This document shows positions 26,032 through 36,157 of a stretch of DNA of 64,000 bases, one piece after another. The stretch is taken from NCBI RefSeq assembly GCF_014192715.1, contig NZ_JACHYH010000006.1:1-64000 (forward strand), read 5' to 3'. Within the stretch, counting starts at the first letter, position 1; every line of letters begins with the position of its first letter. The notes below the pieces were generated by a model. That model worked only from the letters and a program-made list of their open reading frames with translations, searched no databases and was not told the DNA's origin. The stretch is from Luteibacter sp. Sphag1AF (lineage in GTDB: Bacteria > Pseudomonadota > Gammaproteobacteria > Xanthomonadales > Rhodanobacteraceae). The position numbers and the translations under genes are program-made.

Positions 26032-26331
26032 TCAGGTCGGTTTGCGGGGACGGAATTCCAGCGGCTGAACGTCGCTGCGCGGCGCCGGGGCCGAGCCGCA
26101 ACTGCCGCACGTATCGCAACCATCGCCGCAGCTTCCCGTGGAACCGGCCGGCTGCATGCGCACGCCGAAGGCCCGCAGCCACGCGGCGCGGCCGGGGCGA
26201 TTAAGGCATGCGGAAAGCCGCACCTGAACCTTCTTCGCCGTACCCGGCAACAGCTTGCGGAACGCCACCACCACCGCCACCAGTCCGACGACAGTGAGAA
26301 TAACGGCCTGAATGATGGCGTAGGTGCTCAT
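26032..26331 (-). CDS. FeoB-associated cysteine-rich membrane protein
   Basis: The 99-residue protein starts at the ATG overlapping the feoB stop by four bases (ATGA). One N-terminal membrane helix (AIIQAVILTVVGLVAVVVAF) is followed by a basic region and a Cys cluster CGDGCDTCGSC (C-x3-C-x2-C-x2-C), then a Pro/Arg-rich tail. It occupies the FeoC position of the operon and could bind iron or an iron-sulfur cluster, but it is not a winged-helix FeoC. Role inferred from position. Confidence 0.85.
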   Translation of the reverse strand: MSTYAIIQAVILTVVGLVAVVVAFRKLLPGTAKKVQVRLSACLNRPGRAAWLRAFGVRMQPAGSTGSCGDGCDTCGSCGSAPAPRSDVQPLEFRPRKPT

Positions 26332-28178
26332 GAGAGTGCGCTCGCAATCTGATAGGTGGCCAGCGACGCCAGATACGCCAAGCCAAACAGATAGCCTGCC
26401 GAAATGGCCACGTTGCGCCATGAATTAGTTTCGCGACGGATCACCGCCAGCGTCGACATGCACTGCGGCGCAAACACGTACCACGCCAGCAGCGACAGCG
26501 CCGTGGCCAGCGACCACTGGTGCGAAATCAGCGGACCCAGCTGCGCGGCTACCGTGTCGTCGGTACCGGACATGGCATACACCGTGCCCAGCGCCGCCAC
26601 CGCCACTTCACGTGCGGCCAGGCCCGGCACCAGCGCAATGCAGATCTGCCAGTTGAAGCCGATGGGTGCAAACACGTATTCCAGCAGGTGGCCGATGCGG
26701 CCGGCGAAGCTGTAATCAATGGCAGGGCTCGTGGCGCCTTCCGGCGGCCCCGGGAAGCTGGAAAGGAACCACAGCAACACGGTCAGCGTGAGGATGATGC
26801 CGCCGACGCGCTTGAGGAAGATCTTCGCGCGCTCCCACAGACCCAGTGCAATGTCGCGCGCATTGGGCAGGCGATAGGACGGCAGTTCCATGATGAGCGC
26901 GTGCTCGCTCTTGTCCTTGCGCAGGCGCTTCATCACGAAGGCCACCAGCAACGCACTGAAGATGCCCGCGAAATACAGCACAAAAAGTACGACGCCCTGG
27001 AGGTTGAAGATGCCCCACACCGGACGCGCCGGAATGAATGCGGCAATCAGCAGCGTGTAGACCGGCAGTCGCGCCGAGCAGGTCATCAACGGCGCGACCA
27101 TGATCGTGGTGAGACGATCACGCGGGTCCTGGATGCTGCGCGTGGCCATGATGCCCGGGATGGCACAGGCAAAGCTCGACAGCAGCGGAATGAATGCCCT
27201 GCCCGTGAGGCCCACCCGGAACATCATGCGATCCAGCAGGAACGCAGCGCGCGGCAGGTAGCCGGATTCTTCCAGCACAAGAATGAAGAAGAACAGGATC
27301 AGAATCTGCGGCAGGAACACCAGCACCGCGCCAAGACCTGCAAACACACCGTCACCCAGGAAACTGTGCAGCGCGCTGTCTTCGGGCAGGAATCCGGTGA
27401 CCCATGCTCCCAGCGCGGTCACGCCGGTTTCGATGCCGTCCATGATCGGCTGTGCCCAGGAAAACACCGCCTGGAAGATCAGGAACATCAGCACCGCAAG
27501 GATGCCCAGGCCAAACACCGGATGCAGCGCCCAGCGATCCAGCGCATCGTCGATGGCCACGGTCTGTCGCGGCATGGCAACGGTGGCCGCCAGAATCTCG
27601 CGCACCTGTGCATGCAGCGCTTCGGGCGTGACGCCATCCTCTGCCTGCGCCACGGGCGTGGTGGCCAGATCGCGGTCGATGAATTCGATCAGCGCCCTGG
27701 CGCCACCACGCTGCACCGCCACGGTCTCGATGACCGGCACGCCAAGGCGGCGCGACAGTTCTTCCACGTCGATCACGATGCCGCGACGACGGGCCGCGTC
27801 CATCATGTTCAAAGCCAGCACCACCGGACGACCCAGGCGGCGCACTTCCAGCACGAAGCGCAGATGCAGCCGCAGGTTGGTGGCATCCGCAACGCATACG
27901 ATCAGGTCCGGTGCGCTCTCGCCCGGATAGCGGCCGAAGCACACGTCGCGGGTGATGGCCTCATCGGGGCTGGTTGCCTCGAAGCTGTACGCACCCGGCA
28001 GGTCAAGAATGTGCAGCGAACGGCCCGACGGCGCGAGGAAGCGGCCCTCCTTGCGCTCAACGGTGACACCGGCGTAGTTGGCCACTTTCTGTCGGCCACC
28101 GGTCAGCTGATTGAACAGTGCCGTCTTGCCACAGTTGGGGTTGCCCACCAGGGCGACGCGCATCGCGGCGGTGCTCAT
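26328..28178 (-). CDS. feoB: ferrous iron transporter FeoB
   Basis: The 616-residue protein has the N-terminal G domain (GNPNCGKTALFNQLTG, DLPGAYSFE, LNMMDAA), followed by Gate domains and membrane helices (IPLLSSFACAIPGIMATR, APLMTCSARLPVYTLL). It takes up Fe2+ across the inner membrane. It overlaps feoA by four bases and the downstream Cys-rich gene by four bases, so the three genes form one operon, probably Fur-controlled. Somewhat shorter than the ~770-residue E. coli protein. Confidence 0.97.
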   Translation of the reverse strand: MSTAAMRVALVGNPNCGKTALFNQLTGGRQKVANYAGVTVERKEGRFLAPSGRSLHILDLPGAYSFEATSPDEAITRDVCFGRYPGESAPDLIVCVADATNLRLHLRFVLEVRRLGRPVVLALNMMDAARRRGIVIDVEELSRRLGVPVIETVAVQRGGARALIEFIDRDLATTPVAQAEDGVTPEALHAQVREILAATVAMPRQTVAIDDALDRWALHPVFGLGILAVLMFLIFQAVFSWAQPIMDGIETGVTALGAWVTGFLPEDSALHSFLGDGVFAGLGAVLVFLPQILILFFFILVLEESGYLPRAAFLLDRMMFRVGLTGRAFIPLLSSFACAIPGIMATRSIQDPRDRLTTIMVAPLMTCSARLPVYTLLIAAFIPARPVWGIFNLQGVVLFVLYFAGIFSALLVAFVMKRLRKDKSEHALIMELPSYRLPNARDIALGLWERAKIFLKRVGGIILTLTVLLWFLSSFPGPPEGATSPAIDYSFAGRIGHLLEYVFAPIGFNWQICIALVPGLAAREVAVAALGTVYAMSGTDDTVAAQLGPLISHQWSLATALSLLAWYVFAPQCMSTLAVIRRETNSWRNVAISAGYLFGLAYLASLATYQIASALS

Positions 28179-28420
28179 GCGACATCCTCCAGAGTGACGG
28201 TGACGCGCGCCGCTTCCGTCCGGCGCAGCGCGAAGCGCGTGGAGCCGATCTGCACCAGCAGGGGATCCCCGCCCAGCGGGCCGCGCGCCACGATCCGCAC
28301 GGGCTCGCCTTCCACAAAACCGAGATCACGCAACCGCTGCGCGATCAGATCGGCGGGATGGGCTTCATCGACTTGTCGAACCACAGCGGGGGCACCTTTC
28401 GGCACTTCGGACAGGCGCAC
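28175..28420 (-). CDS. feoA: ferrous iron transport protein FeoA
   Basis: The 81-residue SH3-like protein (MRLSEVPKGAPAVVRQVD, LRDLGFVEGEPVRIVARGP, then RFALRRTEAARVTV) is the small cytosolic partner that supports FeoB. It is the first gene of the operon and its stop overlaps the feoB start. Confidence 0.95.
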   Translation of the reverse strand: MRLSEVPKGAPAVVRQVDEAHPADLIAQRLRDLGFVEGEPVRIVARGPLGGDPLLVQIGSTRFALRRTEAARVTVTLEDVA

Positions 28421-28432
28421 GGGGCGTACTCA

Positions 28433-28451
28433 AATAAGAACTGTTCGCATT
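28433..28451 (-). promoter_or_regulatory. candidate Fur box upstream of feoA
   Basis: On the minus strand it reads AATGCGAAC-A-GTTCTTATT, a 9-1-9 inverted repeat with 7 of 9 matching positions. It is close to the Fur consensus AATGAGAAT-n-ATTCTCATT. It sits 13-31 bp before feoA and 86 bp before the divergent hydratase gene. Repression of feo by Fe2+-Fur is the expected role. Confidence 0.6.
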
Positions 28452-28536
28452 GTATGCTTTTGTAGCGCTACACGCACCCCGTGGTCCTGCATGCCGTCCG
28501 ACGTATGATTGTGCGGTCCACCAAAGGAATTCACTG

Positions 28537-29325
28537 ATGTCAGCCGTCGTCGTCCAACGCGAGGGGTCCCTCGCCCGTATCGTCATGAACCGCCCGGAAG
28601 TGCACAACGCCTTCGACGATGGCCTGATTGCGGATCTGACTGGCGCCATTGCCGCCGTGGGCGCCGATGACACGGTGCGCGTGGTGGTGCTGACCGGCGA
28701 AGGCCTGAGTTTTTCCGCAGGCGCCGACCTCCACTGGATGCGTGGCATGGCCACTGCAAGCGAAGAGGAAAACCGCGCCGATTCGCTGAAGCTCGCCAAG
28801 CTGATGCGCGACCTGCAATTTCTTGCGAAGCCCACCATCGCGCAGGTCAACGGTGCGGCGTACGGCGGCGGCGTGGGCCTGATTGCCTGCTGCGATATCG
28901 CCATTGGCGCGGAGCACGCGAAGTTCGCCCTGTCCGAGGTGAAGCTCGGCCTCGTACCCGCCGTGATTTCACCTTATGTGATCGCCGCCATCGGCCTGCG
29001 CGCTGCGCGCCGCCTGTTCCTGACCGGCGAAGTGTTTGATGCCCGGCGGGCGCTGGATATCGGCCTGCTGCACGAGGTGACCGCTCCCGACCAGATGAGC
29101 GCGGCGGTCAATCACGTAGTGGCGCTGCTCGGCAAGGGCGGCCCCATCGCGCAGCGGGAAGCCAAGCGTCTGGCCCTGGGCATGGGCGGCATGACACACA
29201 TGCAGGCCCATCATGTTGACGAACAGAACGCCGCGCTGATCGCGCGCCTGCGCGTATCGCGTGAAGGCCAGGAAGGACTCAGCGCCTTCCTCGGCAAGAC
29301 CACGCCTCCGTGGATGGCGGCGTGA
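28537..29325 (+). CDS. enoyl-CoA hydratase/isomerase family protein
   Basis: The 262-residue crotonase-fold protein starts at ATG 28537 after AAAGGAAT. It has the oxyanion-hole and CoA-binding elements FSAGADLHWMRGMA and QVNGAAYGGGVGLIACCD, plus SEVKLGLVPAVISPYV. Members hydrate 2-enoyl-CoA. The W-M-R-G-M segment and the lack of a fused dehydrogenase resemble methylglutaconyl-CoA hydratases of leucine degradation (LiuC). The other liu genes are not nearby, so that is only a possibility. Confidence 0.9.
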   Translation: MSAVVVQREGSLARIVMNRPEVHNAFDDGLIADLTGAIAAVGADDTVRVVVLTGEGLSFSAGADLHWMRGMATASEEENRADSLKLAKLMRDLQFLAKPTIAQVNGAAYGGGVGLIACCDIAIGAEHAKFALSEVKLGLVPAVISPYVIAAIGLRAARRLFLTGEVFDARRALDIGLLHEVTAPDQMSAAVNHVVALLGKGGPIAQREAKRLALGMGGMTHMQAHHVDEQNAALIARLRVSREGQEGLSAFLGKTTPPWMAA

Positions 29326-29330
29326 CGCGG

Positions 29331-30812
29331 ATGCGTCACGCGCTGGCCTGTCTTGCGCTGCTGGTTGCCGCTCCGGCATGGGCGCAGGACACGCTGGCCG
29401 AACGCATCGACGCCCGGATCACTCAGCCGCGCTTCGCTTCCGCGTCGTGGGGCGTGGCCGTCATGTCGCTGGACGACGGGCGCATGATCTATTCGCATGA
29501 TGCCGGCCGCCTGATGCTGCCGGCTTCGGTGGCGAAGCTGTTTACCGCCGCGCATGCGCTGGACACACTGGGGCCCGCTGCCACGCTGCAAACCTCGCTC
29601 CTGGCCAGCGGTGCCGCGAACGGCCACGCACTGAATGGATCGCTGGTGCTTCGCGGTGGGGGCGATCCCAGCCTTGGCGCGGCCGAAAGCAGCCGTGACT
29701 GGGCGCAACGCCTGACCGCGGCGCTCGTGCAGCAGGGCATCACGCGGGTGGAAGGTGATCTGATCGCCGACGATACTGCTTTCGCCGGGCCGGCCTTTGG
29801 CAGTGGATGGGAGGCCAACGATCTTCAGGCCTATTTCGCTGCGCCCGCCGCCTCGCTGAACGTGGACGAAAACGTGGCGGACGTGAGCATTCAGCCTGCG
29901 GAACAGGCGGGAACGCCGGCCGCGCTGGCGATGATGTCCGCCGACAGCGGCCTCTCGCTTGAGGGCGCCATTGAGACCTCGGCCCGGGGATCGGCCAGCG
30001 ATCTGAACGTGTACCGGGCGCCCGGCTCCACGCGACTCCAGGCATTCGGCTCCCTGCCCGCCGGCTCTCCGGCCATCCGCCTGCATGTGAGCCTGGCGGA
30101 CCCGGCGCGCGTTGCGGCCATGAAGCTGCGCTCGGCCATGCTGGCGGGCGGCGTGACGTTGACTGGCCAGATTCGCGTGGTGCACTGGCCAGAGACATTG
30201 CCCGAAACGTTGACCGCGCAACTTCGCCCCCTGGCAAACGTGACCTCGCCGACGATGGCCGAGCTGCTGCGTACCGGGCTGAAGCGTTCGCAGAACCTGT
30301 ATATGCAGAGCATCTGGCTCACGACTGGCCTGCATGCACCCGTGGGTGACCTCACCACGTTCACATCCACCGAGACCCGTGCAGCCAATACGGTTGCGGA
30401 TTGGCTGGGCAACCTCGGGGTCGGACCCACCGCTGCCCGGCAGGAAGAAGGCACGGGCCTTTCCCGTCGCGACCTTACTACCGCCAGTGCGCTGATTCGC
30501 GTGCTTCAGCATATGGACGGCCAGCCGTCCGCTGAGGTCTTCCGGGATGCGCTTCCCGTGGCCGGCGTGGATGGCACGCTGAAGAACCGCATGCGTGGCA
30601 CGGCGGCGGAGGGCAACCTGCGCGCCAAGACCGGCAGCATGGCGCTTGTCAGTTCACTTGCCGGGTACGTCACGACGAAGGGCGGCCAGCGGCTGGCCTT
30701 TGCGATCATGCTCAATCAATACCAGCCCGCCGATGGGCAAGGCGTGCCCTCAGCGGCGGCGGATGTGGATGCCGTGGCGGTCATGCTGGCCGAAGCTGTG
30801 CGGACGCTCTAG
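29331..30812 (+). CDS. dacB: D-alanyl-D-alanine carboxypeptidase/endopeptidase (PBP4 type)
   Basis: The 493-residue protein has a Sec signal (MRHALACLALLVAAPAWAQD) and the class C penicillin-binding motifs SxxK (PASVAKLF, about residue 64), an SQN element (KRSQNLYMQS) and KTG (RAKTGSMALVSSL). It cleaves peptide bonds in peptidoglycan in the periplasm. It starts 5 bp after the hydratase stop, so the two may be cotranscribed. A GTG three codons earlier is an alternative start. Confidence 0.94.
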   Translation: MRHALACLALLVAAPAWAQDTLAERIDARITQPRFASASWGVAVMSLDDGRMIYSHDAGRLMLPASVAKLFTAAHALDTLGPAATLQTSLLASGAANGHALNGSLVLRGGGDPSLGAAESSRDWAQRLTAALVQQGITRVEGDLIADDTAFAGPAFGSGWEANDLQAYFAAPAASLNVDENVADVSIQPAEQAGTPAALAMMSADSGLSLEGAIETSARGSASDLNVYRAPGSTRLQAFGSLPAGSPAIRLHVSLADPARVAAMKLRSAMLAGGVTLTGQIRVVHWPETLPETLTAQLRPLANVTSPTMAELLRTGLKRSQNLYMQSIWLTTGLHAPVGDLTTFTSTETRAANTVADWLGNLGVGPTAARQEEGTGLSRRDLTTASALIRVLQHMDGQPSAEVFRDALPVAGVDGTLKNRMRGTAAEGNLRAKTGSMALVSSLAGYVTTKGGQRLAFAIMLNQYQPADGQGVPSAAADVDAVAVMLAEAVRTL

Positions 30813-30817
30813 CCACT

Positions 30818-30857
30818 ATCGCGGGCAGGCTTGCTCCCGTGGGAGCCTGCCCGCGAT
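30818..30857. terminator. bidirectional hairpin, REP-like
   Basis: ATCGCGGGCAGGCT and its perfect complement flank an inner GCTCCC/GGGAGC stem, between the convergent dacB and peroxidase genes. The GCAGGCTTGCTC core recurs near 58677, so this may be a repeated extragenic palindrome serving as terminator. Confidence 0.7.
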
Positions 30858-30871
30858 GGATACCCGGCGAA

Positions 30872-31354
30872 TCAGCCAACCACCTTCGGCAAATCGCGCC
30901 CGATCTTCTCCGGCGTATCGGTGGGCGCATAGCGCTTCACCACCTGCCCGTCGCGATCCACCAGGAACTTGGTGAAGTTCCACTTGATGCCTTCGCTGCC
31001 CAGAATCCCCTTCCCTTCGCTTTTCAGCCAGCGATACAGCGGATGGGCTTTCTCGCCGTTGACGTCCACCTTGGCGAACATCGGGAAGGTCACTTCATAG
31101 GTGAGTGAGCAGAAGTTCTTGATTTCTTCTTCATTGCCCGGCTCCTGATGACCGAACTGGTCACAGGGAAAACCCAGCACCTCGAATCCCTTCGGCGACC
31201 ACTCTTCATACAGCGCTTCCAGCCCCTTGTACTGCGGCGTGAAACCGCACTTGGACGCCACATTCACCACCAGCAGCGGCTTGCCGCGGAACTCCGCCAG
31301 CGAGCGCTCGTTACCGTCGATATCCACTGCCGAAAAATCGTAGATGCTGGTCAT
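30872..31354 (-). CDS. glutathione peroxidase family protein
   Basis: The 160-residue thioredoxin-fold protein has the catalytic-cysteine motif [12 protein letters not shown], then [12 protein letters not shown] and [10 protein letters not shown], matching BtuE/GPx. It reduces hydroperoxides in the cytoplasm; bacterial members with Cys often prefer thioredoxin. The start is supported by AAGGACAGCCCC before the ATG. Confidence 0.95.
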   Translation of the reverse strand: MTSIYDFSAVDIDGNERSLAEFRGKPLLVVNVASKCGFTPQYKGLEALYEEWSPKGFEVLGFPCDQFGHQEPGNEEEIKNFCSLTYEVTFPMFAKVDVNGEKAHPLYRWLKSEGKGILGSEGIKWNFTKFLVDRDGQVVKRYAPTDTPEKIGRDLPKVVG

Positions 31355-31463
31355 GGGGCTGTCCTTGGGAAGGTGTGCTGGTGATTGTACGCATCCGCCA
31401 GTGAAAGGCCCGGGTCCAGTACACTTGCCCCCTCACACCTGCCACCAAAAGCCACCGCCTGCC

Positions 31464-32459
31464 GTGATCCGATTTTCCGCCGTCACCAAGTCCTACCGGG
31501 TCAACGGAGCCGATGTGCCCGCCCTGGCCCCGGTTGATCTGACCATTGCCAAAGGCGAGGTTTTTGGCATCATCGGGCATTCGGGTGCGGGCAAATCGAC
31601 CCTGCTTCGGCTGATCAACCTGCTGGAGCGTCCCAGCAGCGGCCAGGTGTTCGTGGGCGACCGTGATGTCACCCATGCGCAGGGCGCCGAGCTTCGCGCG
31701 CTGCGCAGCCGTATCGGCATGATCTTCCAGCACTTCAACCTGCTGTCGTCACGCACGGTGGCCCAGAACGTAGCCTTCCCGCTCGAATTGCACGGCCATG
31801 CCGATACGGCAAGACGCGTGCAGGAACTGCTGTCGCTGGTCGGGCTTACCGAGCACGCCGACAAATATCCGGCGCAGCTTTCCGGTGGGCAGAAGCAGCG
31901 CGTGGGCATTGCGCGCGCACTGGCCAGCAAGCCGGAAATCCTGCTGTGCGACGAGGCCACCAGCGCACTGGACCCGCAGACCACCGCCTCCGTGCTGGAA
32001 CTGCTGGCCGACATCAACGAAAAACTTGGCCTGACCATCGTGTTGATTACCCACGAGATGGACGTGATCCGTCGCGTGTGTGATCGCGTTGCGGTGCTGG
32101 ATGCCGGTCGCGTGGTGGAAAGCGGCGCGGTGGCCGATGTGTTCCTGCATCCCTCGCATCCGACCACGCGTCGCTTCGTGGCCGAAGCGGAGCACGAGGA
32201 AGGCCGCGGGCCGGATTACTCCGGCGTGACCGGCCGCCTGTTCCGCCTGTCCTTCCGTGGCGACACCACGTATGCACCGCTGTTGTCCCAGGTGGTGCGC
32301 GACACCGGCGTGGAATACAACCTTCTTGCCGGCCGTATCGAGCGCATCAAGAGCATGCCTTATGGCCAGCTGACGCTGGCCATGCGCGGCGACAACCTTG
32401 AAGCCGCACTGGCGCAATTGCGCGATGCCGGCGTCGACATCGAGGACATCGCACGATGA
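31464..32459 (+). CDS. metN: methionine ABC transporter ATP-binding protein
   Basis: The 331-residue protein starts at a GTG ([12 protein letters not shown]); the longer frame upstream has no ABC similarity. Walker [10 protein letters not shown], signature [15 protein letters not shown], Walker [13 protein letters not shown] and the H-loop ITHEMD are present. The C-terminal ~90 residues form the ACT-like NIL domain that senses methionine in MetN. It energises D/L-methionine uptake with MetI and MetQ, and it overlaps metI by four bases. Confidence 0.95.
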   Translation: MIRFSAVTKSYRVNGADVPALAPVDLTIAKGEVFGIIGHSGAGKSTLLRLINLLERPSSGQVFVGDRDVTHAQGAELRALRSRIGMIFQHFNLLSSRTVAQNVAFPLELHGHADTARRVQELLSLVGLTEHADKYPAQLSGGQKQRVGIARALASKPEILLCDEATSALDPQTTASVLELLADINEKLGLTIVLITHEMDVIRRVCDRVAVLDAGRVVESGAVADVFLHPSHPTTRRFVAEAEHEEGRGPDYSGVTGRLFRLSFRGDTTYAPLLSQVVRDTGVEYNLLAGRIERIKSMPYGQLTLAMRGDNLEAALAQLRDAGVDIEDIAR

Positions 32460-33133
32460 ACCCGCTCCTGCACAGCCTTTTCCCCAATATCGACTGGGCC
32501 GAAATCGGCCAGGCATGCATCGACACGCTGGTGATGCTGGGCGGCTCGCTGATTTTCACGGTGGCCATTGGCCTGCCACTGGGCGTCTGCCTGTTCCTCA
32601 CTGCCCGTGGCCAGTTGCATGCGCGCCCGCGCCTGTATGGCGTGATGTCGCTGCTGGTCAACGTCCTGCGTTCCATTCCCTTCATCATCCTGATGATCCT
32701 GCTCATCCCCGTAACCAAGGCCCTGACGGGCGTCAGCATCGGCATTCGCGGCGCCATCGTGCCGCTGGTGATCGGCGCAGCGCCGTTCTTCGCCCGCCTG
32801 GTTGAAACCGCGCTGCGTGAAGTGGACCGTGGCGTGATCGAGGCCAGCCAGGCCATGGGCGCCACCACCTGGCAGATCGTGCAGCGCGTACTGCTGCCCG
32901 AAGCCCGTGCCGGACTGGTGGCCAGCGCCACCGTCACGGCGGTCGCGCTGGTGGGCTATACCGCCATGGGCGGCATCGTGGGTGCCGGGGGCCTGGGCGC
33001 ACTGGCGTATCAGTATGGTTACAACGGCTACAAGCCCGATTACATGCTGGTAACCGTGGCCCTTCTGGTCGTGCTGGTCCAGGTGCTGCAAATGCTGGGC
33101 GACCATCTGGTACAGCGCTACTCGCGTCGCTGA
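32456..33133 (+). CDS. metI: methionine ABC transporter permease
   Basis: The 225-residue inner-membrane protein has about five helices and the EAA-type loop ([20 protein letters not shown]) that contacts MetN, then [15 protein letters not shown], a hallmark of MetI. It is the second gene of metNIQ. Confidence 0.95.
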   Translation: MNPLLHSLFPNIDWAEIGQACIDTLVMLGGSLIFTVAIGLPLGVCLFLTARGQLHARPRLYGVMSLLVNVLRSIPFIILMILLIPVTKALTGVSIGIRGAIVPLVIGAAPFFARLVETALREVDRGVIEASQAMGATTWQIVQRVLLPEARAGLVASATVTAVALVGYTAMGGIVGAGGLGALAYQYGYNGYKPDYMLVTVALLVVLVQVLQMLGDHLVQRYSRR

Positions 33134-33212
33134 ACGGGTCCGGCGCGCACCTTTTGCATCTGGCGGTATGGACGTCTATGCTGACGCACCGCACCATTCG
33201 CCAGGACGCATC

Positions 33213-34013
33213 ATGAAGAAGCTTTTCGCCCCCCTCCTTGCCGCCGCCGTGCTGGCCGTGGCCGGCTGTTCCGGTGGCGACAAAGCAGCCGATGACCGTC
33301 GTCTCACCGTGGCGGCCACCCCGGTGCCGCACGCGGAAATCCTCAAGCAGATCAAGCCGATGCTGGCAGCCGAGGGCGTGGATCTGGACATCAAGGTGTT
33401 CACCGACTACGTCCAGCCGAACATGCAGGTGGCGCAGAAGCAGATCGACGTCAATTTCTTCCAGACCGAGCCTTACCTCGACGCGTTCAACCGCGAGCGC
33501 AAGACAGACCTGGTGAAGGTCATCGGCGTGCATATCGAGCCGTTTGGCGCGTATTCGCGCAAGTACAAATCCATTGACCAGCTGCCTGATGGCGCCGACG
33601 TGGTGATCCCCAACGATCCCAGCAACAACAGCCGCGCGCTGCTTCTGCTGGCCCGGCACGGGCTCATCACCCTGAAGAATCCGAATGACCGGTTGGCCAC
33701 TCTGAAAGACATCGCCACGAATCCGAAGAATCTGAAGTTCCGCGAGCTGGAAGCCGCCATGCTCCCGCGCGTGCTGGACGAAGTGGACCTCGCACTGATC
33801 AACACCAATTACGCGCTGGCCGCAGGTCTCAACCCGGTGAAGGATGCCCTCCTCATCGAGGACAAGGACTCCCCGTACGTCAATTTCCTCGTGTCACGCC
33901 CGGACAACAAGGACGACCCGCGCGTGCAGAAGCTGGCCAGGGCGCTGACCAGCCCCGAGGTCAAGGCGTTCATCGAGAAGAACTACAAGGGCGCCGTTCT
34001 CCCGGCGTTCTGA
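33213..34013 (+). CDS. metQ: methionine-binding lipoprotein
   Basis: The 266-residue NLPA-family protein starts at ATG 33213. A lipoprotein signal ends in LAVAGC, so it is anchored through Cys. It has the family segments DYVQPNMQVAQKQIDVNFFQ and ALINTNYALAAGLNP. It captures methionine in the periplasm for MetNI. The 79-bp gap after metI is free of any strong terminator. Confidence 0.95.
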   Translation: MKKLFAPLLAAAVLAVAGCSGGDKAADDRRLTVAATPVPHAEILKQIKPMLAAEGVDLDIKVFTDYVQPNMQVAQKQIDVNFFQTEPYLDAFNRERKTDLVKVIGVHIEPFGAYSRKYKSIDQLPDGADVVIPNDPSNNSRALLLLARHGLITLKNPNDRLATLKDIATNPKNLKFRELEAAMLPRVLDEVDLALINTNYALAAGLNPVKDALLIEDKDSPYVNFLVSRPDNKDDPRVQKLARALTSPEVKAFIEKNYKGAVLPAF

Positions 34014-34027
34014 TGCATTGATCGTAC

Positions 34028-34051
34028 GAAGGCCCGCTCTCGCGGGCCTTC
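34028..34051. terminator. bidirectional terminator hairpin
   Basis: GAAGGCCCGC, a TCTC loop and its perfect complement lie between the convergent metQ and pncB genes, 15 bp after the metQ stop. Confidence 0.8.
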
Positions 34052-34064
34052 TCGACGCCAGGCA

Positions 34065-35243
34065 CTAGGCAATATCGAACACGCGCCGCAGATACGACAC
34101 ATATTCCAGATCGTCACACATGCTCTTGCCGGGGGTGTCGGACAGCTTCGCCACCGGTTGTCCGTTGCAGCGAACCATCTTGATTACGACCTGCAAGGCT
34201 TCCGGCCCCACGTCGTTGGTGAGATTGGTGCCGACGCCGAAAGCCAGCTGACAACGGCCACGGAAGTGTGAGTACAGCTTCATGACCCTGGGGATGTCCA
34301 GGCCATCACTGAATACCAGTGTCTTGGTGCGCGGGTCCACGCGATTGGCCGCGTAGTGGGCCAGCACGCGGTCACCCCACTGGAACGGCTCGCCGGAGTC
34401 ATGGCGCGCGCCATCAAACAGCTTGCAGAAGTACATGTCGAAGTCGCGCAGAAAAGCATCAAGACCGTAGACGTCTGACAGCGCAATGCCCAGGTCGCCG
34501 CGATACTCCTTCGCCCAGCCCTCAAACGCTGCCACCTGCGAATCGCGCAGACGCGGGCCCAGTGACTGGAATGCCTGAAGAAACTCGTGTGCCATGCTGC
34601 CCAGCGGCGTCAGGCCGTGACGCATCGCCAGCCACACGTTGCTGGTGCCCGCCAGTTGCGAGCCCAGTTCGTCTTTCAGCGTGGTGACCACTTCCTCGTG
34701 CCAGGCACGGGAGAAGCGACGGCGCGTGCCGTAGTCAGCAATGCGGCACATCTCGTAGCCATCGGTGTCGCGCAGCAACGCGATCTTGCTGCGCAGGCGC
34801 TGACGCCCTTCGCTCATGTCCAGTTCGGGATGTCGGGCCTCGAAATAGATTTCATTGACGATGGCCAGCACCGGCACTTCAAACAGGATGGTGTGCAGCC
34901 ATGGCCCGGTGATGATGATCTCGATTTCGCCCGCCGCTTTCGTGGACGGTTCCACGCGCACGTATTTCGAGTTCAGGTGAAACAGATCAAGGAAGTCCAC
35001 GAAGTCGCTGCTGAGGAAGCGCTGGCTGCGCATATAAGCCAGCTCTTCACCGCTGAAGCGCAGCGTGCACAACGCCTCGATTTCCTCAACGATGCGCGCG
35101 ATGTACGGCACCAGGTTCACCTCTGGCGTACGGCACTTGAAGCGGTATTCCACCTGCGCGGCCGGGTGCTGATGCAGCACCACCTGCATCATGGAAAACT
35201 TGTACAGATCGGTATCGAGCAACGAACGGATAATCATGGGCAT
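34065..35243 (-). CDS. pncB: nicotinate phosphoribosyltransferase
   Basis: The 392-residue protein begins [20 protein letters not shown], the conserved start of PncB. The frame extends about 80 codons further upstream, but that part has no family similarity and would run into the 5' region of the divergent cytochrome gene. It also has [16 protein letters not shown] in the phosphate-binding loop. It makes nicotinate mononucleotide from nicotinate and PRPP in NAD salvage. Confidence 0.95.
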   Translation of the reverse strand: MPMIIRSLLDTDLYKFSMMQVVLHQHPAAQVEYRFKCRTPEVNLVPYIARIVEEIEALCTLRFSGEELAYMRSQRFLSSDFVDFLDLFHLNSKYVRVEPSTKAAGEIEIIITGPWLHTILFEVPVLAIVNEIYFEARHPELDMSEGRQRLRSKIALLRDTDGYEMCRIADYGTRRRFSRAWHEEVVTTLKDELGSQLAGTSNVWLAMRHGLTPLGSMAHEFLQAFQSLGPRLRDSQVAAFEGWAKEYRGDLGIALSDVYGLDAFLRDFDMYFCKLFDGARHDSGEPFQWGDRVLAHYAANRVDPRTKTLVFSDGLDIPRVMKLYSHFRGRCQLAFGVGTNLTNDVGPEALQVVIKMVRCNGQPVAKLSDTPGKSMCDDLEYVSYLRRVFDIA

Positions 35244-35337
35244 GGGGTGGTCTGGTTCCGGGCGACAGGTCACGTGCCGGTTACGGCACGAACAGCGATA
35301 ATCGAGGGTACCGCGACAGGCAAAGGAAAAGCAGGCG

Positions 35338-36156
35338 ATGGGCTCGATGACAAAGCGCCGGTGGCTGGGTGTCTGCTTCAGTTTAGTCCTCGGGCCGGCG
35401 TTGGCGGCCTCCCTGAAGATCGACACGGGACACGGCGTGCAGACGCTGGAATCAGGCGCGCTGCTCAGGCGAGCCGATGCGCGCGACATCACCGTTCCGG
35501 AGGATGTCTCCTATCACCGCAGCATGACCTGGCGCGCCGTACCACTGCGCGCCCTGCTGGGTGACCTCCCCGCCGACGCGCACATCCAGTTCACCGCGTT
35601 GGACGGTTTTTCCGCAGAGATTCCTCTCAAAGACATCACCAACACGAAAGGCGCGCAGGCGTGGCTGGCCATCGAACAGCCGTCCGAACCGTGGCCGCCC
35701 CTGAAGCCGGGAAAACCGGGCGCGGGCCCCTTCTATCTGGTCTGGACGAATCCGAAAGCCGCCGGCATCGGCCCGGAAGAGTGGCCGTATCAGATCGCCG
35801 CCATTCGCCTCCTGCCCGATCCCGCCACCCGCTTTCCCGCGATGCGCCCGGACGCGGCGCTGCCAGCGGATAGTGCGGCGGTGCGCGGCTTTGCCGTGTT
35901 CCAGCGGCACTGCATCGCCTGCCATACATTGAACGGCCAGGGAGACGCCAGGCTCGGCCCGGACCTTAATCAACCGCACAATCCCACCGAATACTTCCGC
36001 GACGACATGCTTCGCACGCTGATCCGCCAACCGTCGCAACTGCGCCACTGGCCCGAAGGCAAGATGCCGGGCTTCTCGCCCGACACCCTGAGCGATGCCG
36101 ATCTCGATCTTCTGCTGGCGTATCTGCGCCAGATGGCCGCACAGCGAAAGCCGTGA
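35338..36156 (+). CDS. sulfite-oxidase-like domain fused to cytochrome c
   Basis: The 272-residue protein has a Sec signal ([16 protein letters not shown]). The N-terminal ~160 residues resemble the molybdopterin-binding oxidoreductase fold ([31 protein letters not shown]). The C-terminal ~90 residues are a class I cytochrome c with one heme site CIACH and a distal Met in GKMPGFSPD. No catalytic Mo-ligand cysteine is obvious, so the first domain may be a non-catalytic electron-transfer or substrate module. It is convergent with the symporter gene (1-nt gap). Confidence 0.85.
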   Translation: MGSMTKRRWLGVCFSLVLGPALAASLKIDTGHGVQTLESGALLRRADARDITVPEDVSYHRSMTWRAVPLRALLGDLPADAHIQFTALDGFSAEIPLKDITNTKGAQAWLAIEQPSEPWPPLKPGKPGAGPFYLVWTNPKAAGIGPEEWPYQIAAIRLLPDPATRFPAMRPDAALPADSAAVRGFAVFQRHCIACHTLNGQGDARLGPDLNQPHNPTEYFRDDMLRTLIRQPSQLRHWPEGKMPGFSPDTLSDADLDLLLAYLRQMAAQRKP

Positions 36157-36157
36157 C

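Noticed and set aside
26520-28508. 662-codon frame antisense to feoB
   Set aside because: feoB has all G-domain and Gate motifs; the antisense product is low-complexity Gln/Arg/His.
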